From NCBI GenBank assembly GCA_903925745.1, contig CAIYGQ010000135.1, positions 1 through 62,286 of the forward strand: a stretch of DNA of 62,286 bases, in the 5' to 3' direction. Source of the stretch: an uncultured Actinomycetes bacterium (GTDB lineage Bacteria > Actinomycetota > Acidimicrobiia > Acidimicrobiales > Microtrichaceae). The translations under genes were made by a program, and so were the position numbers. Below, one piece after another: positions 33,875 to 42,716 of the stretch; the stretch's first letter is position 1; each line of letters begins with the position of its first letter. The notes under the pieces are model-generated. The model was not told the DNA's origin, ran no database searches, and saw nothing but the letters and a program-made list of their open reading frames with translations.

Positions 33875-35151
33875 AGGTCTCGGTGGTCGGCGGAGGTTCG
33901 ACCTACACACCCGAGCTCGTCGACGGGCTCCTGCGGCGCCGTGCCGAGCTCGACCTGGACGAGGTCGCCCTCGTCGACGTCGATGGGGACCGGCTCGCCG
34001 TCCTGGGGCCGCTCGCCACCCGCATGGCCGAGCGCGCCGCCCCCGGGGTGCGCGTCACCTGGGGGACCGACCTGGCGGCGGGCGTGCGCGATGCCGGATA
34101 CGTGGTCAGCCAGATCCGCGTCGGGGGCATGGCCGCCCGGGAACGTGACGAGCAGCTCGGCCGGGAGTTCGGCCTCGTCGGCCAGGAGACCGTCGGCGTG
34201 GGCGGGTTCGCAAACGCCCTGCGCACCATTCCCGTCGCCCTGCGGATCTCGGAGGTGGTCGACGACGAGGCGCCGGACGCGACCCTGTTCAACTTCACCA
34301 ACCCCGCCGGCCTGGTGACCGAGGCGCTGTGTCGTCACGGGCACGTGCCGACCGTCGGGCTGTGCAACGTGCCGTGGTCCACACAGGCCGAGATCGCGAA
34401 GGCCTTCGGTGTGACGCCCCAGGAGGTGGACCTGGACACGGTCGGGCTCAACCACCTCACCTGGACCCGACGAGTGGAGGTCGCAGGCGAGGACCGGACC
34501 GCCGAGGTGCTCACGGCGCTGCGCGGCCTGGTCGGCAAGCAGCTCTCCTCGGATGGTGAGCCCGAGTGGACCCGCGACACGATCGGGTTGATCGGTGCGA
34601 TCCCGAACTACTACCTCCTCTACTACTACGAGACCGATGCGTGGATCCGGCACCAGGCGACGCACCCGACGCGGGCCGCCGAGGTGGCCGCCATCGAGGC
34701 GGAACTGCTCGTGAAGTATGCGGACCCCGAGCTGGCCGAGAAACCGGCCGAGCTGGACCAACGCGGCGGTGCGTACTACTCCGAGGCGGCGGCCGCACTC
34801 ATGGCCGACATGGCGACCGATGCCGGCACCGTCCACGTGGTCAACGCGGAGAACCGGGGCGCGATCCCCGGGCTGCCGGACGACGTCGTCGTCGAGACCG
34901 CGGCGGTGGTGACCCGGCACGGTCCGGTGCCGCGTCCGACCGCACCGCTGCGGCCCGACGTCGAGGCGCTGGTGCGGACCATGAAGGCGGTCGAGCTGCT
35001 CACCGTGCAGGCGGCCGTCGACGGTGACGAGGAGGCGGCCCGTCTGGCGCTCCTGACCCACCCGCTCGGTCCACCCGCCCACCGGGTGGACGCGGTGTGG
35101 GAGCGGCTGCGCGAGGTCAACGCCGGGCTGTTGGGGTCACTCGATGGCTGA
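33871..35151 (+). CDS. Glycoside hydrolase family 4 (NAD- and metal-dependent, 6-phospho-beta-glucosidase-like)
   Basis: A 426-residue GH4 enzyme, which cleaves glycosides by an oxidation-elimination mechanism using NAD+ and a divalent metal. The dinucleotide start is VSVVGGGSTYTPEL. The signature NFTNPAGLVTEAL and the metal ligands Cys165 (VGLCNVPWS) and His195 (GLNHLTW) are intact. IGAIPNYYLLYYY is typical of the 6-phospho-beta-glucosidase branch. No PTS genes are visible, so if it needs phosphorylated substrate the downstream BadF-type kinase may provide it. GTGA overlap with the upstream gene; an 8-bp overlap with the kinase gene. Confidence 0.9.
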   Translation: MKVSVVGGGSTYTPELVDGLLRRRAELDLDEVALVDVDGDRLAVLGPLATRMAERAAPGVRVTWGTDLAAGVRDAGYVVSQIRVGGMAARERDEQLGREFGLVGQETVGVGGFANALRTIPVALRISEVVDDEAPDATLFNFTNPAGLVTEALCRHGHVPTVGLCNVPWSTQAEIAKAFGVTPQEVDLDTVGLNHLTWTRRVEVAGEDRTAEVLTALRGLVGKQLSSDGEPEWTRDTIGLIGAIPNYYLLYYYETDAWIRHQATHPTRAAEVAAIEAELLVKYADPELAEKPAELDQRGGAYYSEAAAALMADMATDAGTVHVVNAENRGAIPGLPDDVVVETAAVVTRHGPVPRPTAPLRPDVEALVRTMKAVELLTVQAAVDGDEEAARLALLTHPLGPPAHRVDAVWERLREVNAGLLGSLDG

Positions 35152-36127
35152 CGCGCCCGACGACGGGGTCGTGGTCGGGATCGACGGCGGTGGGACCAAG
35201 ACCGACGTGCTCGTCCTCGGCGTCGACGCCACGGTCCTGGGTCGGGCGGCCGGCGGCGGTGCCAACTGGGAGGGCATCGGCGTCGAGGCGGTCGGGGCGG
35301 TGCTCGACGAGCTGCTCGGCCACGCGCTCGACCGGGCGGGTGCCGGTCGGGACGACGTGCTCGCCTGGGCGTGCTGCCTGGCCGGTGTGGACTGGCCGTC
35401 GGATCCGGCGCGGCTCGACCCGGTGCTCGACGCCCTGGGTGTGGGCGGGGCGCGTCTCCTGTCGAACGACGCGTTCGCCGCCCTCCGGGCCGGCACGTCC
35501 GGGGGCGTCGGGTGCGTGTCGATCGCCGGGACGGGCGGGGTGTGCGCCGGGCGTGACCGATCCGGCCGCACGGCGCGCACCATGGGCGTCGGCATGGGGG
35601 AGGGGTCGGGTGCATGGAGCCTGGTCGGACGGGCGCTCGACGCCGTGGCCGCCGCCCACCACCACTCCGGTCCACCGACCGAGCTCAGCGACCGGTTCAC
35701 CGCAGCGGCGGGGGTCGGCGACGTGCCCGCCCTGTTCGAGGGGGTGACCCGGGGCTCGGTCCACGTGGGCGCCGACCTGGCCGGCGCCGTGCTCGCCGCT
35801 GCGGCCGACGGCGACCCGGTCGCGGTCCAGGTGGCCACCGCGGTCGGCGACCAGCACGGCCGTGACCTGGCGGGACTGGCGGACCGCCTCGGACTCACCG
35901 ACGAGCCGCTCGAGGTCGTGACGGCCGGCGGCGTCCACGTCCACGGCGACGGGGCGTTCCGTGACGCGTTCCGCGCCGCGGTCCTGGATCGGGTGCCCGC
36001 CGCGGGATTCCACCCGTTGGAGGCCCCGCCCGTCGTCGGTGCCGCGCTCCTGGCCCTGGAGGCGGCCGGGCTCCCGGGCGAGCCGGTCCGGGCGGATCTC
36101 CTGCGCGTCGTCGGGAGCGGATCGTGA
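35144..36127 (+). CDS. BadF/BadG/BcrA-type sugar kinase (N-acetylglucosamine kinase-like)
   Basis: A 327-residue ASKHA-fold ATPase. Phosphate motif 1 is GIDGGGTKTDVLV, phosphate motif 2 is SIAGTGGVCAG, and GEGSGAWSLVGRAL matches the sugar-kinase variant of the family, in which GlcNAc kinase is the best-known member. VVTAGGVHVHGDGAF forms the adenosine region. It should phosphorylate the amino sugar or hexose released by the neighbouring hydrolases. The ATG at 35144 lies 8 bp before the GH4 stop. The downstream gene overlaps as GTGA. Confidence 0.82.
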   Translation: MADAPDDGVVVGIDGGGTKTDVLVLGVDATVLGRAAGGGANWEGIGVEAVGAVLDELLGHALDRAGAGRDDVLAWACCLAGVDWPSDPARLDPVLDALGVGGARLLSNDAFAALRAGTSGGVGCVSIAGTGGVCAGRDRSGRTARTMGVGMGEGSGAWSLVGRALDAVAAAHHHSGPPTELSDRFTAAAGVGDVPALFEGVTRGSVHVGADLAGAVLAAAADGDPVAVQVATAVGDQHGRDLAGLADRLGLTDEPLEVVTAGGVHVHGDGAFRDAFRAAVLDRVPAAGFHPLEAPPVVGAALLALEAAGLPGEPVRADLLRVVGSGS

Positions 36128-37830
36128 CGTCACTGTGCCCGGCGCCGCGGTGGGCGAGCTGGTCCGACGACGGACCCGAGCCGGAACCCCCCCCGCATCC
36201 CGAGGCGTACCGCCTCGCGGTCCGCGGCGGCGCCGCCGCCATCACCGCATCGAGTGAGCTCGGCGGGTTCCGGGCGGCGACCACGCTCGAGCAGCTCCGC
36301 CGGTCCGGGCCGGTCGACGACCTGACGATCGTCGACTGGCCCGAGTTCGACCGTCGCGCGGTCCTGTTGGACGTCGCACGGGGACGGGTGCCGACCATCG
36401 ACGAACTCGCCACCGCCTTCGGTCGCTTCGCCGAGCTGAAGTACACCCACGTGCTGATGAACCTGGAGGCGAGCTTCGACCACCCGGGTCTCGAGCAGGT
36501 CTGTCGCCCGCACGACCCCTACACCGTCGACGACGTCCGCCGGCTCGTCGAGCTGGCCCGTGGGTGCCACCTGGAGCTCGTGCCGGTGCAGGCCTCGCTC
36601 GGACACCTGGAGCACTTCCTGGCGCACCCCGACCTGGCCCACCTGGCGGCGCTGCCCGGCGGCTACCGGACCCCTGACGGTTCGGGGCACGAACCGCCCG
36701 CCTGCCTGGACCCGGACCAGCGCCAGTCCTTCGAGCTCGCCGCTGAGCTGGTGGCCAACGTGGCCCGGGCGTTCGATCCCTCTGTGGTGCACGTCGGCAT
36801 GGACGAGCCGATCGACCTCAACCCTGCCGTGTGGGACGCGATCTTCGACGTGCCCGGGGCGCCGGTCCCATGGGCCGAGGTCGACGGCGGCGGGTTCTGC
36901 ACGCCACTGCCGGCGGACCGGGTGGGCGACTACGCGGGGTGGATCACCCGGCTGTGCTCCCTGCCCGAGCTCACCGACCGGGAGGTCATGATGTGGGGTG
37001 ACGTCGTGGCGCCGCATCCCGACCTGCTCGACGCGATCCCACCCCGGGTCACCCTGGTCGAGTGGGGCTACGAGGCCGGGCACCCCTTCGACGCCCGGCT
37101 CAGCCGAATCACCGAGGCCGGCCGCCGCTGCTGGGTGGCGGCCGGCACCTCCGGCTGGTCGTCGATCTCGGGTCGGACCACCAACATGTCGGCCAACGTG
37201 CGGGAGGCCGTGGCGGCGGCGCAACGGCACGGGGCCGAGGGAGTCGCGGTCACCAGCTGGGAGGTGCTGCCGTCCGTCTCCGACTGGCCCGGGTTCGTGT
37301 GGGCCGCGTCCCTGGCCTGGAATCCCGACCGGCCCGTCGATCCGGCCGCCGCGCTCGACCTGGTCGTCGCCCGAGGATCGGGACTGGGTGAGGTCTGGAT
37401 GCTCCTCGGCGGCGTCCACGACCACGTGGTGCCGGGCACCCCCGAGACGGGGGCCGTCTCCGAGATGTTCCGCACCGGCGGATGGGCGGCGGTGGGCCTG
37501 GCGCTCCGTGGGCTCCGGCGAGAGTCGCTGGACCGGGTCACCGAGGACCTGGACGCGGCCGGTCGCCGGCTGGACGGGGCGACCACGGGGGCGGTCGACG
37601 GTCCGATCCTGCGCGACGAGCTCCGCTGGGTCCGCGACGCGCTCCGGTGGGGCGTCGCAGCGGCTCGGTTCCGTCTGGAGTGGCCCGATCCGTTGGCCAG
37701 CCCGGGCTGGTTGATGCCCGAGCACGAACGACTCGTGGCCGAGCACGCCCGCCTCTGGCGGCTCCGGAACCGCCACGGGGGTTACGACCGGGTCGCCGCC
37801 GGCCTGGTCGCCACACGAGGAGGTCTCTGA
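36124..37830 (+). CDS. GH20-like beta-N-acetylhexosaminidase (cytoplasmic)
   Basis: A 568-residue protein with a GH20-like barrel. The conserved Asp-Glu pair appears as VVHVGMDEP (Asp227 and Glu228), matching the H-x-G-x-D-E motif. Upstream, FDRRAVLLDVARGRVPTI and ELKYTHVLMNLEASF match the G-x-x-L-D-x-x-R and K-x-N-x-L motifs. EWGYEAGHPF and VAAGTSGWSS hold likely substrate contacts. The N-terminal domain found in many GH20 enzymes is short, and there is no signal peptide. A catalytic pair plus operon context supports exo-hydrolysis of terminal HexNAc inside the cell. It ends 1 bp before the ATPase gene. Confidence 0.78.
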   Translation: MTSLCPAPRWASWSDDGPEPEPPPHPEAYRLAVRGGAAAITASSELGGFRAATTLEQLRRSGPVDDLTIVDWPEFDRRAVLLDVARGRVPTIDELATAFGRFAELKYTHVLMNLEASFDHPGLEQVCRPHDPYTVDDVRRLVELARGCHLELVPVQASLGHLEHFLAHPDLAHLAALPGGYRTPDGSGHEPPACLDPDQRQSFELAAELVANVARAFDPSVVHVGMDEPIDLNPAVWDAIFDVPGAPVPWAEVDGGGFCTPLPADRVGDYAGWITRLCSLPELTDREVMMWGDVVAPHPDLLDAIPPRVTLVEWGYEAGHPFDARLSRITEAGRRCWVAAGTSGWSSISGRTTNMSANVREAVAAAQRHGAEGVAVTSWEVLPSVSDWPGFVWAASLAWNPDRPVDPAAALDLVVARGSGLGEVWMLLGGVHDHVVPGTPETGAVSEMFRTGGWAAVGLALRGLRRESLDRVTEDLDAAGRRLDGATTGAVDGPILRDELRWVRDALRWGVAAARFRLEWPDPLASPGWLMPEHERLVAEHARLWRLRNRHGGYDRVAAGLVATRGGL

Positions 37831-37831
37831 G

Positions 37832-38998
37832 GTGGCATCCATCACGCTGGACCACGTGTCCAAGGTGTTCGACCAGGATGGCCGGGGCCGCGGACAGCGA
37901 ACGCTCGCCGTCGACGACGTGCACCTCGAGATCGCGGACGGCGAGTTCCTGGTCCTGGTCGGGCCGTCCGGGTGCGGCAAGTCGACGCTCCTGCGGATCA
38001 TCGCCGGCCTGGAGCGGGCGACCGAGGGCGGGGTGTACCTGGGCGACCGGGACATCACCTACGTGCCGCCGCGGGATCGGAACCTGGCCATGGTGTTCCA
38101 GAACTACGCGCTCTACCCGCACATGACCGTGCGACGGAACCTGGCGTTCAGCCTGCGACTCCGCAAGGCGCCGAAGGCCCAGATCGACGCGACGGTGGAC
38201 CGGGTCGCCTCGATGCTCGGCCTCGAGGAACTGCTCGACCGGAAGCCGGGGCAGCTGTCGGGCGGCCAACGCCAACGAGTCGCCATGGGTCGCGCGCTGG
38301 TGCGAGAGCCCGCCGCGTTCCTGATGGACGAGCCGCTGTCGAACCTGGACGCCAAGCTCCGCGTCACGATGCGGGCGGAGCTCGCCGACCTGCACCAGCG
38401 GACCGGGACCACCACGGTCTACGTCACCCACGACCAGATCGAGGCGATGACGCTCGGGCACCGGGTGGCGGTGCTGCGCAACGGTGTGCTCCAGCAGTGC
38501 GACTCGCCCCCGGTCCTGTTCCACCGTCCGGCCAACCTCTTCTGCGCCACCTTCATCGGATCGCCCGAGATGAACCTGGTGGGCGCGTCGCTGCGCAGCG
38601 GCGTGGCCGAGTTCGCCGGGGTCCGACTCCCCATCGGGTCCGCTGCGCCCGCCGGTCCCGACCGCGACTGGGTGCTCGGTGTCCGCCCGACGGACCTGGT
38701 GCTGCCGGTGGGTGCTCCCGGTGCCCCGACGATCCCGGCGCGCATCGACCTGGTCGAGCACCTGGGTGCGCAGGTGCACGTCACGTTCTCCCTGGACGCC
38801 CCGCCGGTCCACCCGGACGTGACCAGCGAGGACGAGGAACTCGAGGTGGCGGCGACGCGCAGCGACCGCGCGGTCTGGACCGCGGAACTGCCCGACGGCA
38901 CGGGCGTCGCCGTGGGCGATGAACTGGACCTGGCGATCGTCGTGGAGCGCCTGCACTGGTTCGATCCGGTGACCGGCGAGCGCGCCGCCGGGGTGTGA
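37832..38998 (+). CDS. Sugar ABC transporter ATPase (MsmK/UgpC/MalK type)
   Basis: A 388-residue ABC ATPase with the MalK-type C-terminal regulatory domain. Walker A is GPSGCGKST, the Q-loop is VFQNYALYPHMT, the signature is LSGGQRQRVAMGRAL, Walker B is AAFLMDEPLSNLD and the switch His is VTHDQIEAM. The C-terminal OB-like domain begins near LFCATFIGSPEMN. It probably energises the two permeases encoded in the same gene run, so the importer is complete within one gene set. GTG at 37832 with AGGAGG upstream at about 37818-37823. Its 3' end is included in a short tandem repeat. Confidence 0.9.
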   Translation: MASITLDHVSKVFDQDGRGRGQRTLAVDDVHLEIADGEFLVLVGPSGCGKSTLLRIIAGLERATEGGVYLGDRDITYVPPRDRNLAMVFQNYALYPHMTVRRNLAFSLRLRKAPKAQIDATVDRVASMLGLEELLDRKPGQLSGGQRQRVAMGRALVREPAAFLMDEPLSNLDAKLRVTMRAELADLHQRTGTTTVYVTHDQIEAMTLGHRVAVLRNGVLQQCDSPPVLFHRPANLFCATFIGSPEMNLVGASLRSGVAEFAGVRLPIGSAAPAGPDRDWVLGVRPTDLVLPVGAPGAPTIPARIDLVEHLGAQVHVTFSLDAPPVHPDVTSEDEELEVAATRSDRAVWTAELPDGTGVAVGDELDLAIVVERLHWFDPVTGERAAGV

Positions 38999-39042
38999 CG
39001 GCGAGCGCGCCGCCGGGGTGTGACGGCGAGCGCGCCGTCAGC
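38975..39042. repeat. 25-bp tandem repeat spanning a stop codon
   Basis: A 25-bp unit beginning GGCGAGCGCGCC occurs at 38975-38999 and 39000-39024 without differences, and its first 12 bases recur at 39025. The first copy holds the last codons and stop of the ATPase gene; the third runs into the end of the convergent protease gene. It looks like a recent slippage duplication. Confidence 0.85.
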
Positions 39043-42000
39043 CGGTGCCGGTGTTGCGGTCGTCGCCGCCGAAGCGCACCCAGTCGCCGATCGCGTCGGA
39101 CGATGTGGGGAGGTCCCAGACGATCAGGCGCCCGTCACGGCGGACGACGCTGACCTCGGCGGTTCCGTCGCCGTCCCAGTCGCCGAATCCGGGTGTCCCG
39201 ACCACCCAGCCGCCCGTCAGCTTCGGCCATCCGGCCGGCTGCGGACCCTTGGAGCCGAAGGCGTCGATGGTCTGGATGCCGTTGCCGGCCACCACCTCGT
39301 TGCGGCCGTCTCCGTCGACGTCGGCGATCGCCGGCGTCACGAAGAACGCCAGGTCGGCGGTCACCCTGGGGAAGCCGGGAACGATCCCGCCATCCCGGCC
39401 GCGCCACACCGTCATCTGCGGATCGGCGTCGGCCTGGCGGTTGGGGGCCAGGGCGTCGATGGCCCGTCGGAGGCCGCTGGTCGGACCGGCGATGTCGAGC
39501 CCGGTCCTGGACACGATCCGTCCGAGGGCCGGCCCGCCGAAGGCGCCGAGGATGGCCTCGGTGTCGGTGGAGTTCGTGCCCGGGGGAGCGGCGTCGAACC
39601 AGTTCAGGCCGAACGCGATGTTGGTCGGCCCGCCGTAGGCGGAGGAGCCGTCGCGTTCGAAGACCCGGTACTGGCCGGCGGCGGACACGGCCACGACCTC
39701 GGGTTGCCCGTCGCCGTCGACGTCACCCACGGCCGCCTGGATGGCCACGCCCTGGCCGATCGCCGGGAGGATCTGCAGGATCGCCATGGGCACTGCGACG
39801 GGCCAGCCCGGCACGTAGGCGCGGTCGTCGGGGTGGACCGGCGACCGGTCCCGGCCGGTCGGGTTCTCGGTCCCGTAGGACGAGACCGCGTACAGCCGGG
39901 AGTTGCCGGCCCCGATCCCCGGGAAGATGTTGATCGGCTCGTTGTACTGCTCCTGGGCGCCGATCACGATCTCGGGCCGTCCGTCGCCGGTCAGGTCGGC
40001 GAGCGCCGGGGTGGCGGTCAGCTCGCCTCCCTGTCCCGTGTACGTCGGGCTGCGGAAGGTGATCCGCTCGGAGACAGGGTCGACCGCGGTGATCCGATTC
40101 GGGTCGACGAGCAGTACCGGGAACCCGGACACACCCGAGCCGTCATGGTGGAAGGCGTAGACGTGCCGGTCCTGGGCCGCGACCACGATTTCCAGGTCGC
40201 CGTCGTCGTCGAGGTCGCCGAGCGAGGCGCCGCCGAGGATGCCGGGCTTCATCCGGTTCCGCAGGTCGGTGTCCGCTTCCCGGCTGAAGGTCGGGTCGGT
40301 CTGGGCCCGGGCCTCGACGGTCCCGTCCGCACCGATGATGCTCACGCCGCCGTCGAGGTCGGTCACGACCACCTCGGAGGAGCCGTCCCCGTCGACGTCG
40401 GCGACCGCCGGGGCGCCGACGGAGATGGCGCGTCCGGGGGTCGGGATGCCGTCGGCGAGCACGGTCGGGGACTCCTCGTTCCAGTACGGGGCCGGGAGCG
40501 TGCGGGCGGGCCAGCCGGGCAGCTGCGAACCGTCGGCCCGGATCGCCCGTACGACGCCGTCGTCGGAGGAGAGCACGACCTCGTCGGCCCCGTTGCGGTC
40601 GAGGTCGGCGAACACGGGTGAGGACGTGCCGGTCCCGGCGATGCGCGTGTAGGCCTCACGGTCCGGGTCCTCGTGAACCTGCACCACCCGGTGCATGGTG
40701 CCGACCTGGCCGCGGTCGTCGGTGACGACCACCCGGATCCGCACGGTGAAGCGGTCGGGGAGCGGCCTCCCCGTGGCGTCGGACGGTGTGCCCCGACCGC
40801 CTTCGGGGAGGGCGGCGGCGACCTGGGCCAGGTCGATGGTGCCGAGCACGCCATCGACCGGTGCGGTCAGGCCCGCCCGCTGCTCGACCACCCGCCACTC
40901 GTCCACCGCCGGGAACGGGCCGGTCTGCAGGCCGGTGGTCCACTCGACCCGGTACGAGTAGGACGACGCCCGCACGGCGGCCACGCGGCCCCGGACGTCG
41001 ACGGTTCCGGTGACGGGCAGCGTCTCGAAGAACTCCGGGCCGACGATGTCGGCCTCGGGCGGGATCCGCCCGTCGACCACGGCGGCGACCGACTCGTACA
41101 GGTTGATCTGGCCGTAGCCGTGCGTGGCGTCCCACCCCTTTGCGGTCGGGAACCGCGGTTGGCCGAACTGGTCGGTGAACTCGTTCGCCGGATCCACGCT
41201 GTTGGGCGTGGCGAAGTCGATGTCGTCGGCCCCGGCCCGCACCAGCTGGGCGGTCTCGTTGGCGGACAACACGTTGTGGCCCGGCCCGACGACCCCGCGG
41301 GCGACCAGGTCGGGGTGTGGTGCCACGCCGGCGTTGCGGGCGGCGGCGTTGATCAGGCCGAGCATCCCGGCGCCGTTGCCCGTGGCCTCGGAGGAGCAGC
41401 CGGTCGAGGGAACCGACACCCACGCGATGCCGCCGAAGTTGGTGCATCCGTTGACCAACTGCGCCTCCCGCCGGCCGCCCACGAACTTCGAGATGGTCGA
41501 CAGGTCGGGGAGCTCGGTGATCGAGTTCATGGGGATGGTGTGGTTCATGGCAGCCGGCAGGTTCGGGTGCTGTGACTGCTCGTCGGCCATGGACGCGGCG
41601 ATCGGCACGCCGCGGTGGTACGCCGCATCGACCGCCGCCTGCGCCTGCGGCGGGTTCGAGATGGCGCCGAGTGCCTCGAGGATCACGTCGGCCCCGGCGT
41701 CGAGGCCGAAGATCACGCCGGCGGCGAACCGGCCTCCCTCTGCGATGAACGAGTCGGCGACCCGGACGTGGAGGAGTAGGCACTCGGGGCAGGTGCCGTA
41801 CTCGTTCGCTCCGTCGTGCGCCCCGGCGGCGTCCCGGGCCTCGCCCGACCCGTGCCCGTACTCGACGTCGTCGTTCGGGTTGTTGTCGTCGTTCTGCAGG
41901 TCCCAGCCGGAGATGTCGTCGACGTAGGAGTTGCCGTCGGCATCGGTCCCGTCGCTGAAGGTGAGGATCAGGTCCTCGGGGTCCAGGAACCCCGAGGCGT

Positions 42001-42589
42001 TGAGGTCCGTGACCCTGGGGTCGTCCTCGAAGTCGGTGATCGTGAACCGGCCGTCACCGTTGGCGTCGTCGGGGTCGGCCCCGGATCCGGCCGGGATGGG
42101 CGTCGGCAGTTCGCCGGGGTTGATGTAGGTCTTGTCGACCAGGTCAGGCATCTTCTCCTCGGAGCGCCACTGGACGCCGGAGTCGAGCACGGCGATGACC
42201 ACGTCGGCCCGGCCGCGGTCCAGGGTCCACGCCAGGTCGGCGGCGGCACCGACCTGGCCGCACAGCCGGTGTGGTGAGTCGGCGGTGGTCTCGTCCCGGA
42301 ACGAACCGAATCGATACTCGTCGTCCTTCCACTCCGCCGGCCGGGTCGGGGTGAGTCCGTCGTAGCGCCACCGCAGGCAGTCCAGGTGGGCCGGCAGGAG
42401 GGGCGTGCCGGGTGCGGGCACCGGGGTGTCGGGTCGGGGCGGTCGGGGTGTCGGGGTGCAGGCGGCCGCAACCGCGAGGGCGACGAGTGCCACGATGGCG
42501 GTGGACCACCACCGTCGGTTCGGATGGCGGCGGGATCGGCCGCGTCGTCCCGGTCGCTCGTCCGCTCGGTGCATCGCCCGCTTCGCCAC
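39038..42589 (-). CDS. Secreted S8 subtilisin-like protease with FG-GAP repeats
   Basis: An 1183-residue exported protease. An Arg-rich start and a transmembrane segment end in VAVAAAC (lipobox). The catalytic triad is Asp136 (VLDSGVQW), His246 (YGHGSGEA) and Ser399 or Ser400 (TGCSSEATG, in the place of the usual GTS-x-A). Asp-His spacing is unusually long because of an acidic insert with EF-hand-like segments (DANGDGRFTITDF, DADGNSYVDD). After a linker, about seven FG-GAP-type repeats occur (ADLDRNGADEVV, ADVDGDGSSEVV, GDLDDDGDLEIV and four more), which would fold as a seven-bladed propeller. The GTG at 42589 has GGGGAG 6-7 bases upstream; the ORF extends to 42703. Confidence 0.82.
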   Translation of the reverse strand: MAKRAMHRADERPGRRGRSRRHPNRRWWSTAIVALVALAVAAACTPTPRPPRPDTPVPAPGTPLLPAHLDCLRWRYDGLTPTRPAEWKDDEYRFGSFRDETTADSPHRLCGQVGAAADLAWTLDRGRADVVIAVLDSGVQWRSEEKMPDLVDKTYINPGELPTPIPAGSGADPDDANGDGRFTITDFEDDPRVTDLNASGFLDPEDLILTFSDGTDADGNSYVDDISGWDLQNDDNNPNDDVEYGHGSGEARDAAGAHDGANEYGTCPECLLLHVRVADSFIAEGGRFAAGVIFGLDAGADVILEALGAISNPPQAQAAVDAAYHRGVPIAASMADEQSQHPNLPAAMNHTIPMNSITELPDLSTISKFVGGRREAQLVNGCTNFGGIAWVSVPSTGCSSEATGNGAGMLGLINAAARNAGVAPHPDLVARGVVGPGHNVLSANETAQLVRAGADDIDFATPNSVDPANEFTDQFGQPRFPTAKGWDATHGYGQINLYESVAAVVDGRIPPEADIVGPEFFETLPVTGTVDVRGRVAAVRASSYSYRVEWTTGLQTGPFPAVDEWRVVEQRAGLTAPVDGVLGTIDLAQVAAALPEGGRGTPSDATGRPLPDRFTVRIRVVVTDDRGQVGTMHRVVQVHEDPDREAYTRIAGTGTSSPVFADLDRNGADEVVLSSDDGVVRAIRADGSQLPGWPARTLPAPYWNEESPTVLADGIPTPGRAISVGAPAVADVDGDGSSEVVVTDLDGGVSIIGADGTVEARAQTDPTFSREADTDLRNRMKPGILGGASLGDLDDDGDLEIVVAAQDRHVYAFHHDGSGVSGFPVLLVDPNRITAVDPVSERITFRSPTYTGQGGELTATPALADLTGDGRPEIVIGAQEQYNEPINIFPGIGAGNSRLYAVSSYGTENPTGRDRSPVHPDDRAYVPGWPVAVPMAILQILPAIGQGVAIQAAVGDVDGDGQPEVVAVSAAGQYRVFERDGSSAYGGPTNIAFGLNWFDAAPPGTNSTDTEAILGAFGGPALGRIVSRTGLDIAGPTSGLRRAIDALAPNRQADADPQMTVWRGRDGGIVPGFPRVTADLAFFVTPAIADVDGDGRNEVVAGNGIQTIDAFGSKGPQPAGWPKLTGGWVVGTPGFGDWDGDGTAEVSVVRRDGRLIVWDLPTSSDAIGDWVRFGGDDRNTGTG

Positions 42590-42674
42590 CTGACTCCCCC
42601 CGGCCGGTTCGCCCCGGCCCGGCCGGTGCGCCACCGGCCCTGTCGATCCCGGGCGGCGTACCGCCCAGAGGCTC

Positions 42675-42703
42675 AGGGTAAAGGTTCCTGACAGTCCTGT
42701 CAC
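42675..42703 (-). promoter_or_regulatory. Promoter with overlapping palindromic operator upstream of the protease gene
   Basis: On the minus strand, GTGACA (42698-42703) and TACCCT (42675-42680) are 17 bp apart, as in a sigma-70-type promoter. A perfect palindrome TGACAG-TC-CTGTCA (42689-42702) covers the -35 box and part of the spacer, which would allow repression. The protease start codon is about 80 bases downstream of the expected transcription start. Confidence 0.5.
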
Positions 42704-42716
42704 GGCTGTCGCCCGC

